Assembly (NCBI RefSeq): GCF_002294725.1
Contig: NZ_NSFT01000003.1
Coordinates: 519,829 to 583,828, forward strand
Reading direction: 5' to 3'
DNA: 64,000 nucleotides
From: Mesorhizobium sp. WSM4313
Lineage (GTDB): Bacteria; Pseudomonadota; Alphaproteobacteria; Rhizobiales; Rhizobiaceae
Made by a program: the position numbers and the translations under genes. Shown here in pieces: positions 54,068 to 62,662 of this stretch (position 1 is its first letter; each line of letters begins with the position of its first letter). The notes under the pieces are model-generated. The model saw only the letters and a program-made list of their open reading frames with translations. It was not told the origin of the DNA and searched no databases.

Positions 54068-55440
54068 AGCACACCTTCCACGTTTTCAGATTGCATTGCC
54101 GATGCCTTCGCCGTTTCGGGCGCCAGGACAATTTCCCTGGCGCGTCGTTCGCTGAGCTCCTCAAAAGTCTCGCCGGTCGTCGCGAGGGTCACCTGCTTTC
54201 CGGTGTGCTTTTCGAAGCGCCGGACGATGAGATCGCAGTAATGAGGATCGATCTCGATGAGCCGGGCTCGGCGCCTGGTCTTCTGCGCTGCAAGCAGCGT
54301 GGTTCCCGAGCCTCCAAATGGATCGAGAACCACATCGCCGCGCTTGCTGACGTCGAGCAGCGCATCGGCAACCAGGTTGATCGGCTTAACGGTCGGGTGC
54401 GACGCCAAGTCTGCCATCCGGTCGGCGCCAAAACTGTTGATTCCGCGATAGGTCCAGACGTTGGAGCGGTGACGGCCGTGCTTGCCGAGCTCGACGTTGT
54501 TGCGATGCGGCTCTCTCCCGTTCTTGAACACCAAGACCAGCTCATGCTGCGAGCGGTAGAGGCTACCCATGCCGGCATTGGTCTTATTCCAGACGCACAG
54601 ATTGAGCAGGTCGCCGAAAGCTCCTTTGCCCGCAACAACGGTCTCCGCGATGTGACGCCAGTCCATACAGACGAAGGCAATCGCGCCCTGTTTGGAAAAG
54701 GCAGCGATCTCAGCGAACGATTGCTCGAGGAAGCGGGCGAACTCGTCGTCCGACATTTCCCCAGAAGCCATCGCGAACTCACGATGCTGTGTCTTGCCGA
54801 GACCAGTGACGTGACCACCGATAGGCACGTTGTAGGGCGGGTCAGTAAAACACACTGACGCTTTTTCGCCTTGCATGAGTGCTGCAAAGACCTCGGCCGA
54901 AAGAGCGTTGCCGCAGATCAGCCGATGATCGCCTAGCAGGAAGAGATCACCGGATCGAGTGACGGCGGGACCGGCTGCCTTGTCCGGCAAGGCGATCTCA
55001 TCCTCCTCGTCGGCATCGTCCTGGTTGTCCGGCGAGAACTCGCCGATGATCATGTCGACCTCTGGGATATCGAAGCCGGTGAGGCTCACATCAAAATCCA
55101 GATCGACAAGCGCCTGAAGCTCAATGGCCAGGATCTCCTTATCCCAGCCGGCCTTCTCGGCGATGCGGTTGTCGGCGACGATGTAAGCGCGCTTCTGCTT
55201 CTCGCTGAGATGCGTGATGGAAAGGGTAGGTACTTCCTTCCACCCGAGATGACGAGCCGCGGCAAGGCGGCCGTGACCGGCGAGCACGTTGTAGCTCTCA
55301 TCGACCAGGATGGGGTTGGTAAAGCCGAACTCGACGATGCTGTCGGCTATTTGCGCAATCTGCTTCTTGGAGTGGGTGCGGGCATTTCTGGAGTAGGGGA
55401 CAAGGGCGTCGATCGAAACGGTATAGATGTTGGCGGGCAT
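54064..55440 (-). CDS. ParB-N/site-specific DNA methyltransferase fusion
   Basis: About 458 residues from the ATG at 55440 (an upstream ATG at 55455 adds five). Residues 1-110 are a ParB/Srx-type domain (NARTHSKKQIAQIADSIVEF; VLAGHGRLAAARHLG). The rest is an N4/N6-adenine or cytosine methylase with catalytic TDPPYN (about residue 200) and the SAM motif DPFGGSGTTL near the C-terminus, an order typical of the beta class. The protein probably modifies phage or element DNA. It is the first gene of the methylase-DUF5681-terminase operon and lies downstream of the AT-rich palindromes at 55602-55700. Confidence 0.92.
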   Translation of the reverse strand: MPANIYTVSIDALVPYSRNARTHSKKQIAQIADSIVEFGFTNPILVDESYNVLAGHGRLAAARHLGWKEVPTLSITHLSEKQKRAYIVADNRIAEKAGWDKEILAIELQALVDLDFDVSLTGFDIPEVDMIIGEFSPDNQDDADEEDEIALPDKAAGPAVTRSGDLFLLGDHRLICGNALSAEVFAALMQGEKASVCFTDPPYNVPIGGHVTGLGKTQHREFAMASGEMSDDEFARFLEQSFAEIAAFSKQGAIAFVCMDWRHIAETVVAGKGAFGDLLNLCVWNKTNAGMGSLYRSQHELVLVFKNGREPHRNNVELGKHGRHRSNVWTYRGINSFGADRMADLASHPTVKPINLVADALLDVSKRGDVVLDPFGGSGTTLLAAQKTRRRARLIEIDPHYCDLIVRRFEKHTGKQVTLATTGETFEELSERRAREIVLAPETAKASAMQSENVEGVL

Positions 55441-55584
55441 GAGATCCTCTGGCATTGCGCGCGGGACGGAGAGCGCGATTGCCCAAAAGATCTCAGAGCC
55501 GCCGATTCACGCATATAGAAAAAATGCGCCGTTCACCGAAATTCCCCATGGAATTTTGTTTTAAATCAGAAGTTTTTGCTCGCC

Positions 55585-55600
55585 GGCCTAGAATTAGGCC
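55585..55600. repeat. Inverted repeat GGCCTA-GAAT-TAGGCC
   Basis: A perfect six-base-arm palindrome with a four-base centre, just before the first AT-rich palindrome and 145 bp upstream of the methylase ATG. It may be a regulator site or a short hairpin. Confidence 0.4.
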
Positions 55601-55601
55601 A

Positions 55602-55700
55602 CCAAAATATTTTTGCACTGCCGACCTGATGCTTTACACCCATGACAAAATATTTTGGCATGCCGCTTGCACGAGGTCGCCTCATGCCAAATTTTTTGGC
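55602..55700. promoter_or_regulatory. Three AT-rich palindromes spaced by about 42 bp
   Basis: Sites at 55602-55617 (CCAAAATATTTTTGCA), 55643-55660 (core CAAAATATTTTG) and 55685-55700 (core CCAAATTTTTTGG) share a CAAAAT/ATTTTG symmetry. Their centres are about 42 bp apart, four helical turns, so bound dimers would face the same side of the DNA. They lie in the 380-bp AT-rich gap upstream of the methylase operon, as expected for a phage-type repressor or silencer. Confidence 0.5.
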
Positions 55701-55826
55701 GACACCGTTCTTAACTACGCGAAGCACGGTTGTAAATCTCGGCAGGCGGGGCGGCGGGGCCAAGCGCGATAGCTGTTATATGGAGCCGATTTTCCCTCTC
55801 GCTCCATGAGTTATTCAACTATATAG

Positions 55827-56081
55827 TGTACTCTGCTATCTTGGATTGAACATGAGGACGGCGAGTTTTGGGGTTTTATCGACCCTCCAAGCCCTTTTGC
55901 ACCCATTGAGGAGTGGATCGAGTTTCGCTCCAGTATGGAAACGATCGAGCCGCGTACGGCCGACATTCACGACTACATCGATCAGGCGAATGCCGAAATT
56001 GAGCGGCTGAAGGGGCCGCCCGACACTGTCCAGAAGGCATGCTGCGCTAAGCGCGAAGTCAGCAATTCGGATTCAACGTAA
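55827..56081 (+). pseudogene. Short plus-strand frame of unknown family, no start codon
   Basis: After an in-frame TAG at 55824-55826 the frame runs WIEHEDGEFWGFIDPPSPFA and, further on, DIHDYIDQANAEIERLKGPP to a TAA at 56079-56081. The compositional quality is that of real protein, but no ATG, GTG or TTG lies before residue 36 and its 3' end overlaps the minus-strand gene at 55982. It is probably the remains of a small phage-associated protein. Confidence 0.35.
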
Positions 56082-56422
56082 CTCAAGCGGTTGAGCGCCT
56101 TCCGCAGGGCGTCGCAAAGATCGTCGAGCCCCGGATCGTTTTCCTCCGATCCCGTATGACGACGTGTGCGATGCTGGAAGAAGAGGCAAAGCCAGAGCTC
56201 GAGCGCCGTTCCTCGCCACTGGCTAGTCCGTCGGAACTCGGCTGACATGGCGTTCGATATCTCGGCGAGGCGGTCGATCCCGCCGGCGATCTCATAGCCA
56301 TTGAGGAAATGGGCGAAGCGGTCTGATTGATTCCAAGTGAAGCGGATCGGGATGGCCGAGAAATCGCCCAACAGGGCGAGCCGTTCCCACTTCAATAGCC
56401 GCGTCGTTGAATTGGCCTTCAT
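55982..56422 (-). CDS. Hypothetical protein
   Basis: 146 residues, beginning KANSTTRLLKWERLALLGDF. It is helical, with W, R and L-rich stretches (ALELWLCLFFQHRTRRHTG) and a short DPGLDDLCDALRKAL helix near the C-terminus. No family recognised. The opposite strand carries a conflicting short frame over its 3' end. The ATG at 56422 has no strong ribosome site, so this may be a decayed or weakly expressed gene linked to the neighbouring phage-type cassette. Confidence 0.5.
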   Translation of the reverse strand: MKANSTTRLLKWERLALLGDFSAIPIRFTWNQSDRFAHFLNGYEIAGGIDRLAEISNAMSAEFRRTSQWRGTALELWLCLFFQHRTRRHTGSEENDPGLDDLCDALRKALNRLSYVESELLTSRLAQHAFWTVSGGPFSRSISAFA

Positions 56423-56574
56423 GCACCGACCAACGCTCGAACCGCGTTGGTAGTCAACTCGAGACGATCCGAAGAAAGCGGTTGGCGGCTCTTACAAGTA
56501 GCTTCGGACCCAACTAGCGTTCGACTGAGGCGATGGGCGGCCTGTAGGTGGCGCTCGAACAAAGGTCAGCAAAA

Positions 56575-57037
56575 TGATGACGGTCCGTGAGGACGACCTA
56601 TCCGACCAGCAATCCCGCGATTTGATTGCCCTGCATTTGGCCGGGATGGCGCGAACGTTCCGCCGGGCGCGCTCTTCCTTGGCCTATCCGATTTGCAGCG
56701 GCCCGAAGTGACGGTTTGGAGTGTGTGGGAAGGCTCCAGGATCGCGGGTATCGGGGCGTTGAAGCTCCTTCATGATGGAACCGGTGAGATAAAATCGATG
56801 CGAACGCACCCGGACTTTATAGGGCGCGGTGTCGGTGCCCGCATTCTGACAACCATCATCGATGCCGCGAAGGCACGAGGAATACGGCGGTTATCGCTGG
56901 AGACCGGCAGTGGGCCTTCCTTCCAAGCCGCATACTCCTTGTATGAAAAGTTCGGCTTCCGCAAAGGCGAAGCCTACGCAGGCTACAAGCAGACCGATTT
57001 CAATCACTTCATGCATCTCGATTTGGGTACCGCCTAA
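56575..57037 (+). pseudogene. GNAT-family N-acetyltransferase, frameshifted
   Basis: The first frame reads TVREDDLSDQQSRDLIALHL and breaks at about 56650; the family's next motif (PPGALFLGLSDLQRPEVTVW) is read one frame over, followed by an intact GNAT core: IKSMRTHPDFIGRGVGARIL (acetyl-CoA binding, motif A), LSLETGSG and YEKFGFRKGEAY, ending FNHFMHLDLG. A single-base loss restores the expected order (GMRANVPPG). The remaining frame from 56693 lacks the first strand and helix, so activity is unlikely. Confidence 0.75.
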
Positions 57038-57113
57038 CGGCAGTGAAGTGGCCTACCTTCGCCAGCGTGGGGACGATTTCCAAACCGGCCCGCTTCTACG
57101 ACAGGCACGTGCC

Positions 57114-57629
57114 ATGGGCGGACGGAGCCTGGTAGTTGCCAACTCGCCGGGCGCCGACGTCATCGATCGGGCCGTCAGGGAAGCTTTTGACGAAGGTAAC
57201 CGGATTGCAGGCCAGGACAATTGGATAGACTTGTGGACGCCGATGCTCGATGAGGTGAAATCGGCGATAAAGAGCCGAGGCGCTCTCCTCGTCTGCCTAG
57301 AAACAATCTCGTTCATGGCAGATCACCAGCAGCCGACCGGTGTTGGGAGTCCGAGTTTCGACTGCTCGAAAGCAACAACTTTGACCGAAAAGGCGGTGTG
57401 CTCGGACGACCATTTGTGGGCGAAGGACCGAGCGATGAACGCCATCTATTTGTACATTCGGGGCTTCGACAACATGAAGGTGCGTAAGGCGTTGCTGGCC
57501 AACCAACGCGAATGGCTCCAGCACAGAAATGCATGCGGTGGAGATCGCCCCTGTCTCAATCGGTCCTATGACGATCGTTTTCAGCTAATGAGAGATATTG
57601 ACGTATCGCGCCCGGGTAATGGAGAGTAG
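57114..57629 (+). CDS. LprI-like (lysozyme-inhibitor-type, DUF1311) domain protein
   Basis: About 171 residues from the ATG at 57114. The C-terminal 85 residues match the LprI/DUF1311 pattern: FDCSKATTLTEKAVCSDDHL, WAKDRAMN, then LLANQREWLQHRNACGGDRP and CLNRSYDDR, with the paired cysteines that define the family. Members are usually exported and bind lysozyme or envelope parts. Here no signal peptide is visible; the N-terminal half (GGRSLVVANSPGADVIDRAV) looks unrelated. The open frame extends upstream over the GNAT remnant and is not credible there. The N-terminus is therefore uncertain. Confidence 0.6.
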   Translation: MGGRSLVVANSPGADVIDRAVREAFDEGNRIAGQDNWIDLWTPMLDEVKSAIKSRGALLVCLETISFMADHQQPTGVGSPSFDCSKATTLTEKAVCSDDHLWAKDRAMNAIYLYIRGFDNMKVRKALLANQREWLQHRNACGGDRPCLNRSYDDRFQLMRDIDVSRPGNGE

Positions 57630-57740
57630 CAGTTCGGTTGTTCATGGAACGAAAGCTAGCAGAGGAAGAACGCCAAAGTCAGTTTTCAACAAGTTTAGAC
57701 GGCCAGCGGTTATGTCCAACATTCCATTCGACCATCAGAT

Positions 57741-58766
57741 TTGAGCCCATCAATGTTCGGACCACAGCATCTTAAGCACCTCATCAAATTCCTGGACGGC
57801 GTCGACCAGGCTCTGTCTCAGCGAATGCTTCGGAAGCATCCTCCGGACGAACCGGCCCTCACTAACGAGCTTTGCGCATTGCTCGACGCCGATACCCAAC
57901 GAGCCGAGGAGAGGCTTTCCTACACTTTGGATCAGCTTAACATAGATCTCGCCGCGGCAGGCGATGGCCTCGATTTTGAGGTGACGCTGGACACCTATCC
58001 ACACAACACAGCGATGGAACGCCACGTCTCGCAATCCGATTTCGGACTTGTTCTCAGTTACGACAACAGAATACTACCCAAGGAAAATTGGTCCAAGGCG
58101 TATCTGGTCCAAGCAAAGCGACTTTTTAGGAACTCCACCTCGGGCGAATACGACGATCGAGCCATGTTTCGGGCCGTTGATAACGAGCAGCAGATACGCT
58201 TACGCCGGCTCGCCACGATTCTTGGCGATGATGCGCTTCGATATGGACTATTCTGTCCGCAAACTCCTGCCTTACCAAACGTCACTCGCACAAAGGTGCG
58301 TGCACTTCATACTCGTAGCTTATCTTCCAAAATCTTTGACTACAGCGGTGGACTGGAACTCAGAGATTTCTTGGCGAGAAATGGTGGTATTGACGCGGGC
58401 ATTTGGCTTCGATCGACTGTAGGAAGACCTACCAGCCTAATGGAATTACACAACGAGGCTTTCAAATCGGCAGTGCCTTTTACCTGGTTCATTATAGAAC
58501 ATTTCACCCTAACCTTTGCGCGCACTACCCTGCGCGAAACGCTCGACAGCATTGTCACTCCAGGCCGTCCGGACAATGATCGCGTCCGGCAGATTGTGAC
58601 CGGGGATCACCAGGCAATCCGCGAGTTGATCAAGGAACTAGAGCAAGCTGGCGAAGACCGTGACGCACCGGCAACGATCACGGTTCTGCCGCGCCACACC
58701 ATTTCCGTAAGGGTAACTGTTGGTGGGGCATTGTTGCCTGACGAAGCGCCGGCTCACATCGATTGA
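57741..58766 (+). CDS. Nuclease-like protein of unknown family, possible element cargo
   Basis: 341 residues from a TTG, 337 from the ATG at 57753. A helical N-terminus (ALSQRMLRKHPPDEPALTNE) precedes a core with SQSDFGLVLSYDN (aspartate near residue 100) and AYLVQAKRLF (Q-x-K near 123). That D...Q-x-K pattern is the variant active site of some PD-(D/E)XK enzymes found in defence genes. The C-terminal half is mixed, ending LPRHTISVRVTVGG. It ends 160 bp from the convergent integrase gene, so it may be a cargo defence gene. The function is inferred from one motif and position. Confidence 0.6.
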   Translation: MSPSMFGPQHLKHLIKFLDGVDQALSQRMLRKHPPDEPALTNELCALLDADTQRAEERLSYTLDQLNIDLAAAGDGLDFEVTLDTYPHNTAMERHVSQSDFGLVLSYDNRILPKENWSKAYLVQAKRLFRNSTSGEYDDRAMFRAVDNEQQIRLRRLATILGDDALRYGLFCPQTPALPNVTRTKVRALHTRSLSSKIFDYSGGLELRDFLARNGGIDAGIWLRSTVGRPTSLMELHNEAFKSAVPFTWFIIEHFTLTFARTTLRETLDSIVTPGRPDNDRVRQIVTGDHQAIRELIKELEQAGEDRDAPATITVLPRHTISVRVTVGGALLPDEAPAHID

Positions 58767-58846
58767 CTGCGCTGAATTGCTGAGCCCCGGGGGCGGTCGA
58801 ACCTTCTGGCCTCCTACGGTCGACCCGCAGAGATCAACAATGTAAG

Positions 58847-58995
58847 TTCCCTGCTAGACCTGCAGACTTTCCCTGTTAGGCCGGCTAGGGAATTCTCTGC
58901 CAGGATATTGAAATTGCAGCAGGATTTCAGGCCGAATTTCGCTCGGGGTCCGGAAAAGCGCTGAAAATCCCTGTTTTTTGCCCCCTAACAGGGAA
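58847..58995. repeat. TTCCCTG(T/C)TAG repeats next to the integrase gene (possible arm or att sites)
   Basis: TTCCCTGCTAG at 58847-58857, TTCCCTGTTAGG at 58869-58880, the partial inverted CTAGGGAA at 58885-58892, and a further inverted copy CCCTAACAGGGAA at 58983-58995 surround the 3' end of the integrase gene. Repeated short sites in both orientations at the integrase edge are what arm-type binding sites look like. Confidence 0.45.
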
Positions 58996-60213
58996 AATCA
59001 AACAGAGACCGGTTCGCCACTGACTGCCAGCACCACCATTGTCGTTATTTATCAATGCTTTATAGGGTGGTTCGCCACAGGGTTCGCCAATAGGTTCGCC
59101 AAGCATGGGCTTGCGAGTTACGAGACGCACGACTCGATCCATGCCCTGTACTGCCAGCCGAACCTGCGAAGCCTCGCGCGAATAGAGCTCGGCGTGATCG
59201 ATGTCGTCGTGACCGAGCACATCCATGAGCTGCCTGGTCGAAGCCTCTGCCTCGGCCAGATAGACGCCAAGCGACTTCCTTAGTCCATGTAGGGTCAGCC
59301 CCTTCGGCAGGCCGGCAAGCTTGCACCAATGTGCCATCATTCCAGTCAGCGACTTGGCGGAGAACGGCTCTCCATAGCCGTTGACCAACACGGTCTCGCC
59401 GCGACTGTCGGCCGCATCCAAAATCTCGGAGAGCATTGGTGTGATAGGCACGAAAAGCCGCTTACCGCCAGTTCGCCCCTTGTTCTTGGCCTGAACGATA
59501 CCAAACCCGTCGAAGTGACGCTCGATGCCATCGATGAAGACACGACGGGTGACCCAGCGAAGACCGGCGACGTCGCCGCGACGGTTGCCGAGCCAGAGCG
59601 CCAAACCATAGCAAGTGCGTGCGGCGGTCCCGAGCTGCCAACGGTTTTCGAATTGCGCCATCGCCTCGCGCGGCCATGCCTTCCAACCGGCATAAGCGGG
59701 ACGCCATTCGACCGCCGCTGTAGGATCGATTTCGATCCAATCTTGCCGCAGCGCGACATAGACCAGCTTGCGTATGCCCACCAGCAGATGCTTGGCCTTG
59801 TGGGGCGTGGCGATGAAGCGGCCAAGAAGCTCTTCAATATGTATACGTCGAAGATTCTTTACCGGTACATCCCGCCAGATGAGCGGGTGATCTGCGACCA
59901 CCCGGAGTTCTAGGAACTCTTCGATCAGCTGCGTGTTCTTGCGCTTGCTGGCTTCGTCAAGCGCCAGCCACTTGACCGAGATCTTCAACCGCTGAAAGGC
60001 CGCTCCAAACGTGCCGGGCAGGGCGGCTCCGGGCATACGGACGACGGGAGCCTTTGGGATTTTCCGGCCCTCGACCGCCGCTTGGTAGGCCTCCTTGAAA
60101 CCCGCCTGATTGGGGGCTGGCAGACTAACCACACGCTCCTTCGTCCGATAGCGCCACCGCAGTTTTCCATGGCGATCGGTGTAGGAGGAGAGGCCGGGAT
60201 ATTTGTCGGTCAT
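58927..60213 (-). CDS. Tyrosine-family site-specific integrase
   Basis: 428 residues. Catalytic residues are seen in RRGDVAGLRW (first Arg), the Lys region KNKGRTGGKRLF, HGLRKSLGVYLAEA (H-x-x-R) and LGHDDIDHAELYSREA (nucleophile Tyr). After the catalytic domain comes a tail of about 75 residues with the repeats GEPIGEPCGEP, encoded by GGTTCGCCA repeats at 59069, 59081 and 59093 plus one at 59011. The small HTH gene lies 12 bp upstream on the same strand. The pair marks the edge of a genomic island whose contents probably lie to the left, including the nuclease-like gene at 57741. Confidence 0.93.
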   Translation of the reverse strand: MTDKYPGLSSYTDRHGKLRWRYRTKERVVSLPAPNQAGFKEAYQAAVEGRKIPKAPVVRMPGAALPGTFGAAFQRLKISVKWLALDEASKRKNTQLIEEFLELRVVADHPLIWRDVPVKNLRRIHIEELLGRFIATPHKAKHLLVGIRKLVYVALRQDWIEIDPTAAVEWRPAYAGWKAWPREAMAQFENRWQLGTAARTCYGLALWLGNRRGDVAGLRWVTRRVFIDGIERHFDGFGIVQAKNKGRTGGKRLFVPITPMLSEILDAADSRGETVLVNGYGEPFSAKSLTGMMAHWCKLAGLPKGLTLHGLRKSLGVYLAEAEASTRQLMDVLGHDDIDHAELYSREASQVRLAVQGMDRVVRLVTRKPMLGEPIGEPCGEPPYKALINNDNGGAGSQWRTGLCLIFPVRGQKTGIFSAFPDPERNSA

Positions 60214-60225
60214 GGCAGAATGAAT

Positions 60226-60474
60226 CTATTCCCTGCGATGATTCCCTTGCAACAGGAAGTCGACGATATTCTCATCATCGTCTCCAGGTAGTTCGGCAAA
60301 CGCCGCTTCGAGTTTCAAGCGATCCCAAATCACGCGGCCGTCAACCTTCTTCGGCCTCGGCATGCGGTGGTCAGCGACCATTTGATCGAATTTGGTCACG
60401 CCCACGCCAACGTACCGGGCGGCTTCTTCACGCGACAGACCCCGAGGAGGATAGGAGAAGGAGTCGCTTTTCAT
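60226..60474 (-). CDS. Small HTH DNA-binding protein (AlpA/excisionase-like)
   Basis: 82 residues from the ATG at 60474. The core SREEAARYVGVGVTKFDQMV and ADHRMPRPKKVDGRVIWDR is the MerR-like winged helix of AlpA/Xis proteins, which direct excision or regulate the integrase. A longer frame begins at 60639, but its N-terminus is unnatural and the internal ATG fits family starts. It sits 12 bp upstream of the integrase start and is probably co-transcribed with it. Confidence 0.8.
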   Translation of the reverse strand: MKSDSFSYPPRGLSREEAARYVGVGVTKFDQMVADHRMPRPKKVDGRVIWDRLKLEAAFAELPGDDDENIVDFLLQGNHRRE

Positions 60475-60615
60475 GAGGTCGCCCCCTGGCATCTTCGCGC
60501 GACACAAGTACGAACTTCCGTGCAGCAACCAGGATTTAGTTTGTGCGAGCGGCGATCGAAAGATACTTCCTCGACCTCTTCGGCCAACTGCGGTCAAGGA
60601 GTGTGAGCGGGATGG

Positions 60616-60642
60616 TCTGTGGGTCCCTGTGTGACCCACAGA
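60616..60642. repeat. Perfect ten-base-arm palindrome upstream of the integrase operon
   Basis: TCTGTGGGTC (60616-60625) and GACCCACAGA (60633-60642) are exact inverted repeats around a seven-base loop. It is 142 bp upstream of the HTH gene start on its 5' side, so it may be an operator, a recombination site or a terminator of the opposite strand; no T tract follows. Confidence 0.5.
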
Positions 60643-60708
60643 GGTCGATCAAATCTGCTGCCGCCACCGCCGACAGGCGGGGCAACCCCCCCTCAGATGA
60701 TCACACCG

Positions 60709-61010
60709 TTATCGTTCCGGCTGTCGGTTGAACTTTCGGGTTGCCCGAACCACGAAGTTCTTAAATTCGCTGCCGTGCGGCCGGTCTAGCGTTGCGGGGT
60801 TCCAAGCTAATGCATATGGCTCGGAGAGAGCCATCCAACAATCACACGCCACCGCTAGCCTCCCACTCGCAATTTCACTGGCGACCAGCGAAGCCTGTCC
60901 CAAGACGAGACCAGCCCCATCAATCGCTGCGTCGATCGCAGTACTCGAGAGTGAGAATGAAATCCCGCAGGACGGCTCGAGTTGCGTCAAACCAAAGCGG
61001 ATCGCCCAGG
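60709..61010 (-). pseudogene. C-terminal fragment of a LysR-type regulator (GcvA-like)
   Basis: The frame reads QLEPSCGISFSLSSTAIDAA, IDGAGLVLGQASLVASEIAS, GRLAVACDCWMALSEPYALAW and GSEFKNFVVRATRK, which is the end of the LysR co-inducer-binding domain. The DNA-binding half is missing. Upstream it joins, in the same frame, the transposase fragment at 61020, so the break is an insertion or deletion boundary. Confidence 0.75.
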
Positions 61011-61019
61011 CCGAACTAG

Positions 61020-61300
61020 ACGAGCTTTCCTGCAAGCCCCTCGGTTCGGCACGCGGACCGCTCTCTTCTTCCCGGGCGAGATCGCCGTCGAGGTCCTCCA
61101 GTCCGAGCGCAAGTTGATCAGGATCGAGCCGCTCGGAACGGCGGCCGAACTGCGCGCGCTGCAGCTGTTTGATGATGGATTTGAGGCGCTCGATCTCACC
61201 GTCGCGACCGCCATGTCGCGCACGAGATGTTGCAGGAGAGCCGGTTCGCGGGGCAGATTGTCGAGGTCGAGCCGCCTGTACAATTCTACTCGAATTGGCG
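61020..61300 (-). pseudogene. IS66 transposase (TnpC) 5' fragment
   Basis: DNLPREPALLQHLVRDMA in one frame is followed, after a frameshift, by GEIERLKSIIKQLQRAQFGR and RSERLDPDQLALGLEDLDGD in the next, which is the opening coiled-coil region of IS66 TnpC. The catalytic DDE part is absent; the sequence passes directly into the LysR fragment. Confidence 0.8.
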
Positions 61301-61349
61301 GCTTCGAAGAAGCAACTTCGCTCGATTTGACGCAATTTCGCCGCGCTTT

Positions 61350-61702
61350 TCAGCCGGCCGGGAGCGGGCGCCAGAAGCGCTCCGGCGTACGCCAGTCGAT
61401 GCCTTCGATGAGCATCGCCAGCTGCGCCGGCGACAACGTCACCGGGCCGCCAGGCTCAGCTAGGCGCGGCCACATGAGCTGTCCGTGATCCATGCGTTTG
61501 GTGAACAGACATTGTCCTGTTCCATCCCAAAAAAGGATCTTCAGGAGCGAGGCATTCTTGCCGCGGAAGACGAACAGATGACCCGAGAACGGATCTTTCT
61601 CAGATGCTCCTGGATCAGCGTGGAGAGCCCATCGAGACCTTTGCGCATGTCGGTGTGACCCAACGCCAGTTGCACTTTCACGCCGGCCGGAACGACGATC
61701 AT
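61350..61702 (-). pseudogene. IS66 TnpB (Orf2), frameshifted
   Basis: From the ATG at 61702 the frame reads VKVQLALGHTDMRKGLDGLS and then breaks near 61600; the rest (KDPFSGHLFVFRGKNASLLK, ILFWDGTGQCLFTKRM, the last part ending FWRPLPAG) is in another frame. The family motif order is otherwise complete. Its start overlaps the end of the TnpA frame, as in intact IS66 elements. Confidence 0.8.
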
Positions 61703-62520
61703 GATGCCTTCTCCTTGCCGGCCAAGTGCCGCTTGACCGCGGCCGCAGACGCGCCCGCCGGTGCGAACACGCGTCGCCCATCATCCAGTTCGATCGCAAC
61801 CATTCCGTCCGGCGGCCGCACGAGATCGCGTAAGGCGGCGAGCGCCGGCGGCTCGCTTTCTGCTCCGTCGGCGATGTCAACCAGAGCCAGTTCAGGCGCC
61901 TTGCGGGCGGTCAGACCGAAATCTTCTCGCCAGCGGAAGGCCATGCTCGTGGCAATGCCATGGCGGCGGCAGACCTGCGCATCGGCAACGCCGGGCTTCT
62001 GCGTCTCCTGCACGGTCGCCCGCTTCTGTTCGTCGCTGAACCGGCGCCGGCTCAGCGCCGTCCACCGCGTCGGGTGTCAAGCGATTTTGGCGCCGCGTGC
62101 AATTAGCAGCGCTGCTTAATTGGGCCCGGGCACTCGGATGAAGAAGCGATCGCCAGTCCATTTCGTCGCCAGATTCTTCCAGGCGATCGCGCCAGATCCG
62201 CAGCGCATGTCGCGAAAGTCCGAGCGCGGCGGCGTACTCGCCATGGCATCTCCTCGACATGCATGCTCCAGAACGCCCGGAGCGCAATCGGACCGCTGTC
62301 CGTGCGCTTGCCGTAGCGATACCGCGGCCGCCTTTGGGAACACTTCGGCTGCGGCGTCTTGCGCTGCCGTCGGGTCTTCTTCCGACGCAGATTCTGCAGC
62401 TTTTCCGCACGTTTGCAGGGGTCTTCGCTGCTCACCAGACGGTGCATCCACAGATCGAATGTTCTGATCGAGATATCACGCTGGCGGCAGAATTCCTGCT
62501 ACTGAGCCAGCTCGCGACCT
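61699..62520 (-). pseudogene. IS66 TnpA-like protein with N-terminal extension, frameshifted
   Basis: Three frames carry it: RQRDISIRTFDLWMHRLVSS and a lysine/arginine-rich stretch; then YAAALGLSRHALRIWRDRLE and DEMDWRSLLHPSARAQLSSA; then QETQKPGVADAQVCRRHGIA and TSMAFRWREDFGL, the IS66 TnpA helix-turn-helix. An in-frame stop at about 62500 and two frameshifts make it inactive. Confidence 0.75.
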
Positions 62521-62662
62521 GCGACCACCAGTAGGGGCTGTTGGCCTAGGCCCAGGAGCGGCGGGACGCCATCCGAATATCCTCCACAGATCGAAGGAAC
62601 GCGACATGACGCGAGATTGCACTACTTCAAATATGTGCAGGGACCGGACGGTTGCAACTGAC

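Noticed and set aside
56862..57113. Upstream part of the frame leading into the LprI-like protein
   Set aside because: It overlaps the GNAT coding sequence in another frame and its composition (many S, P, R) is that of a shadow frame.
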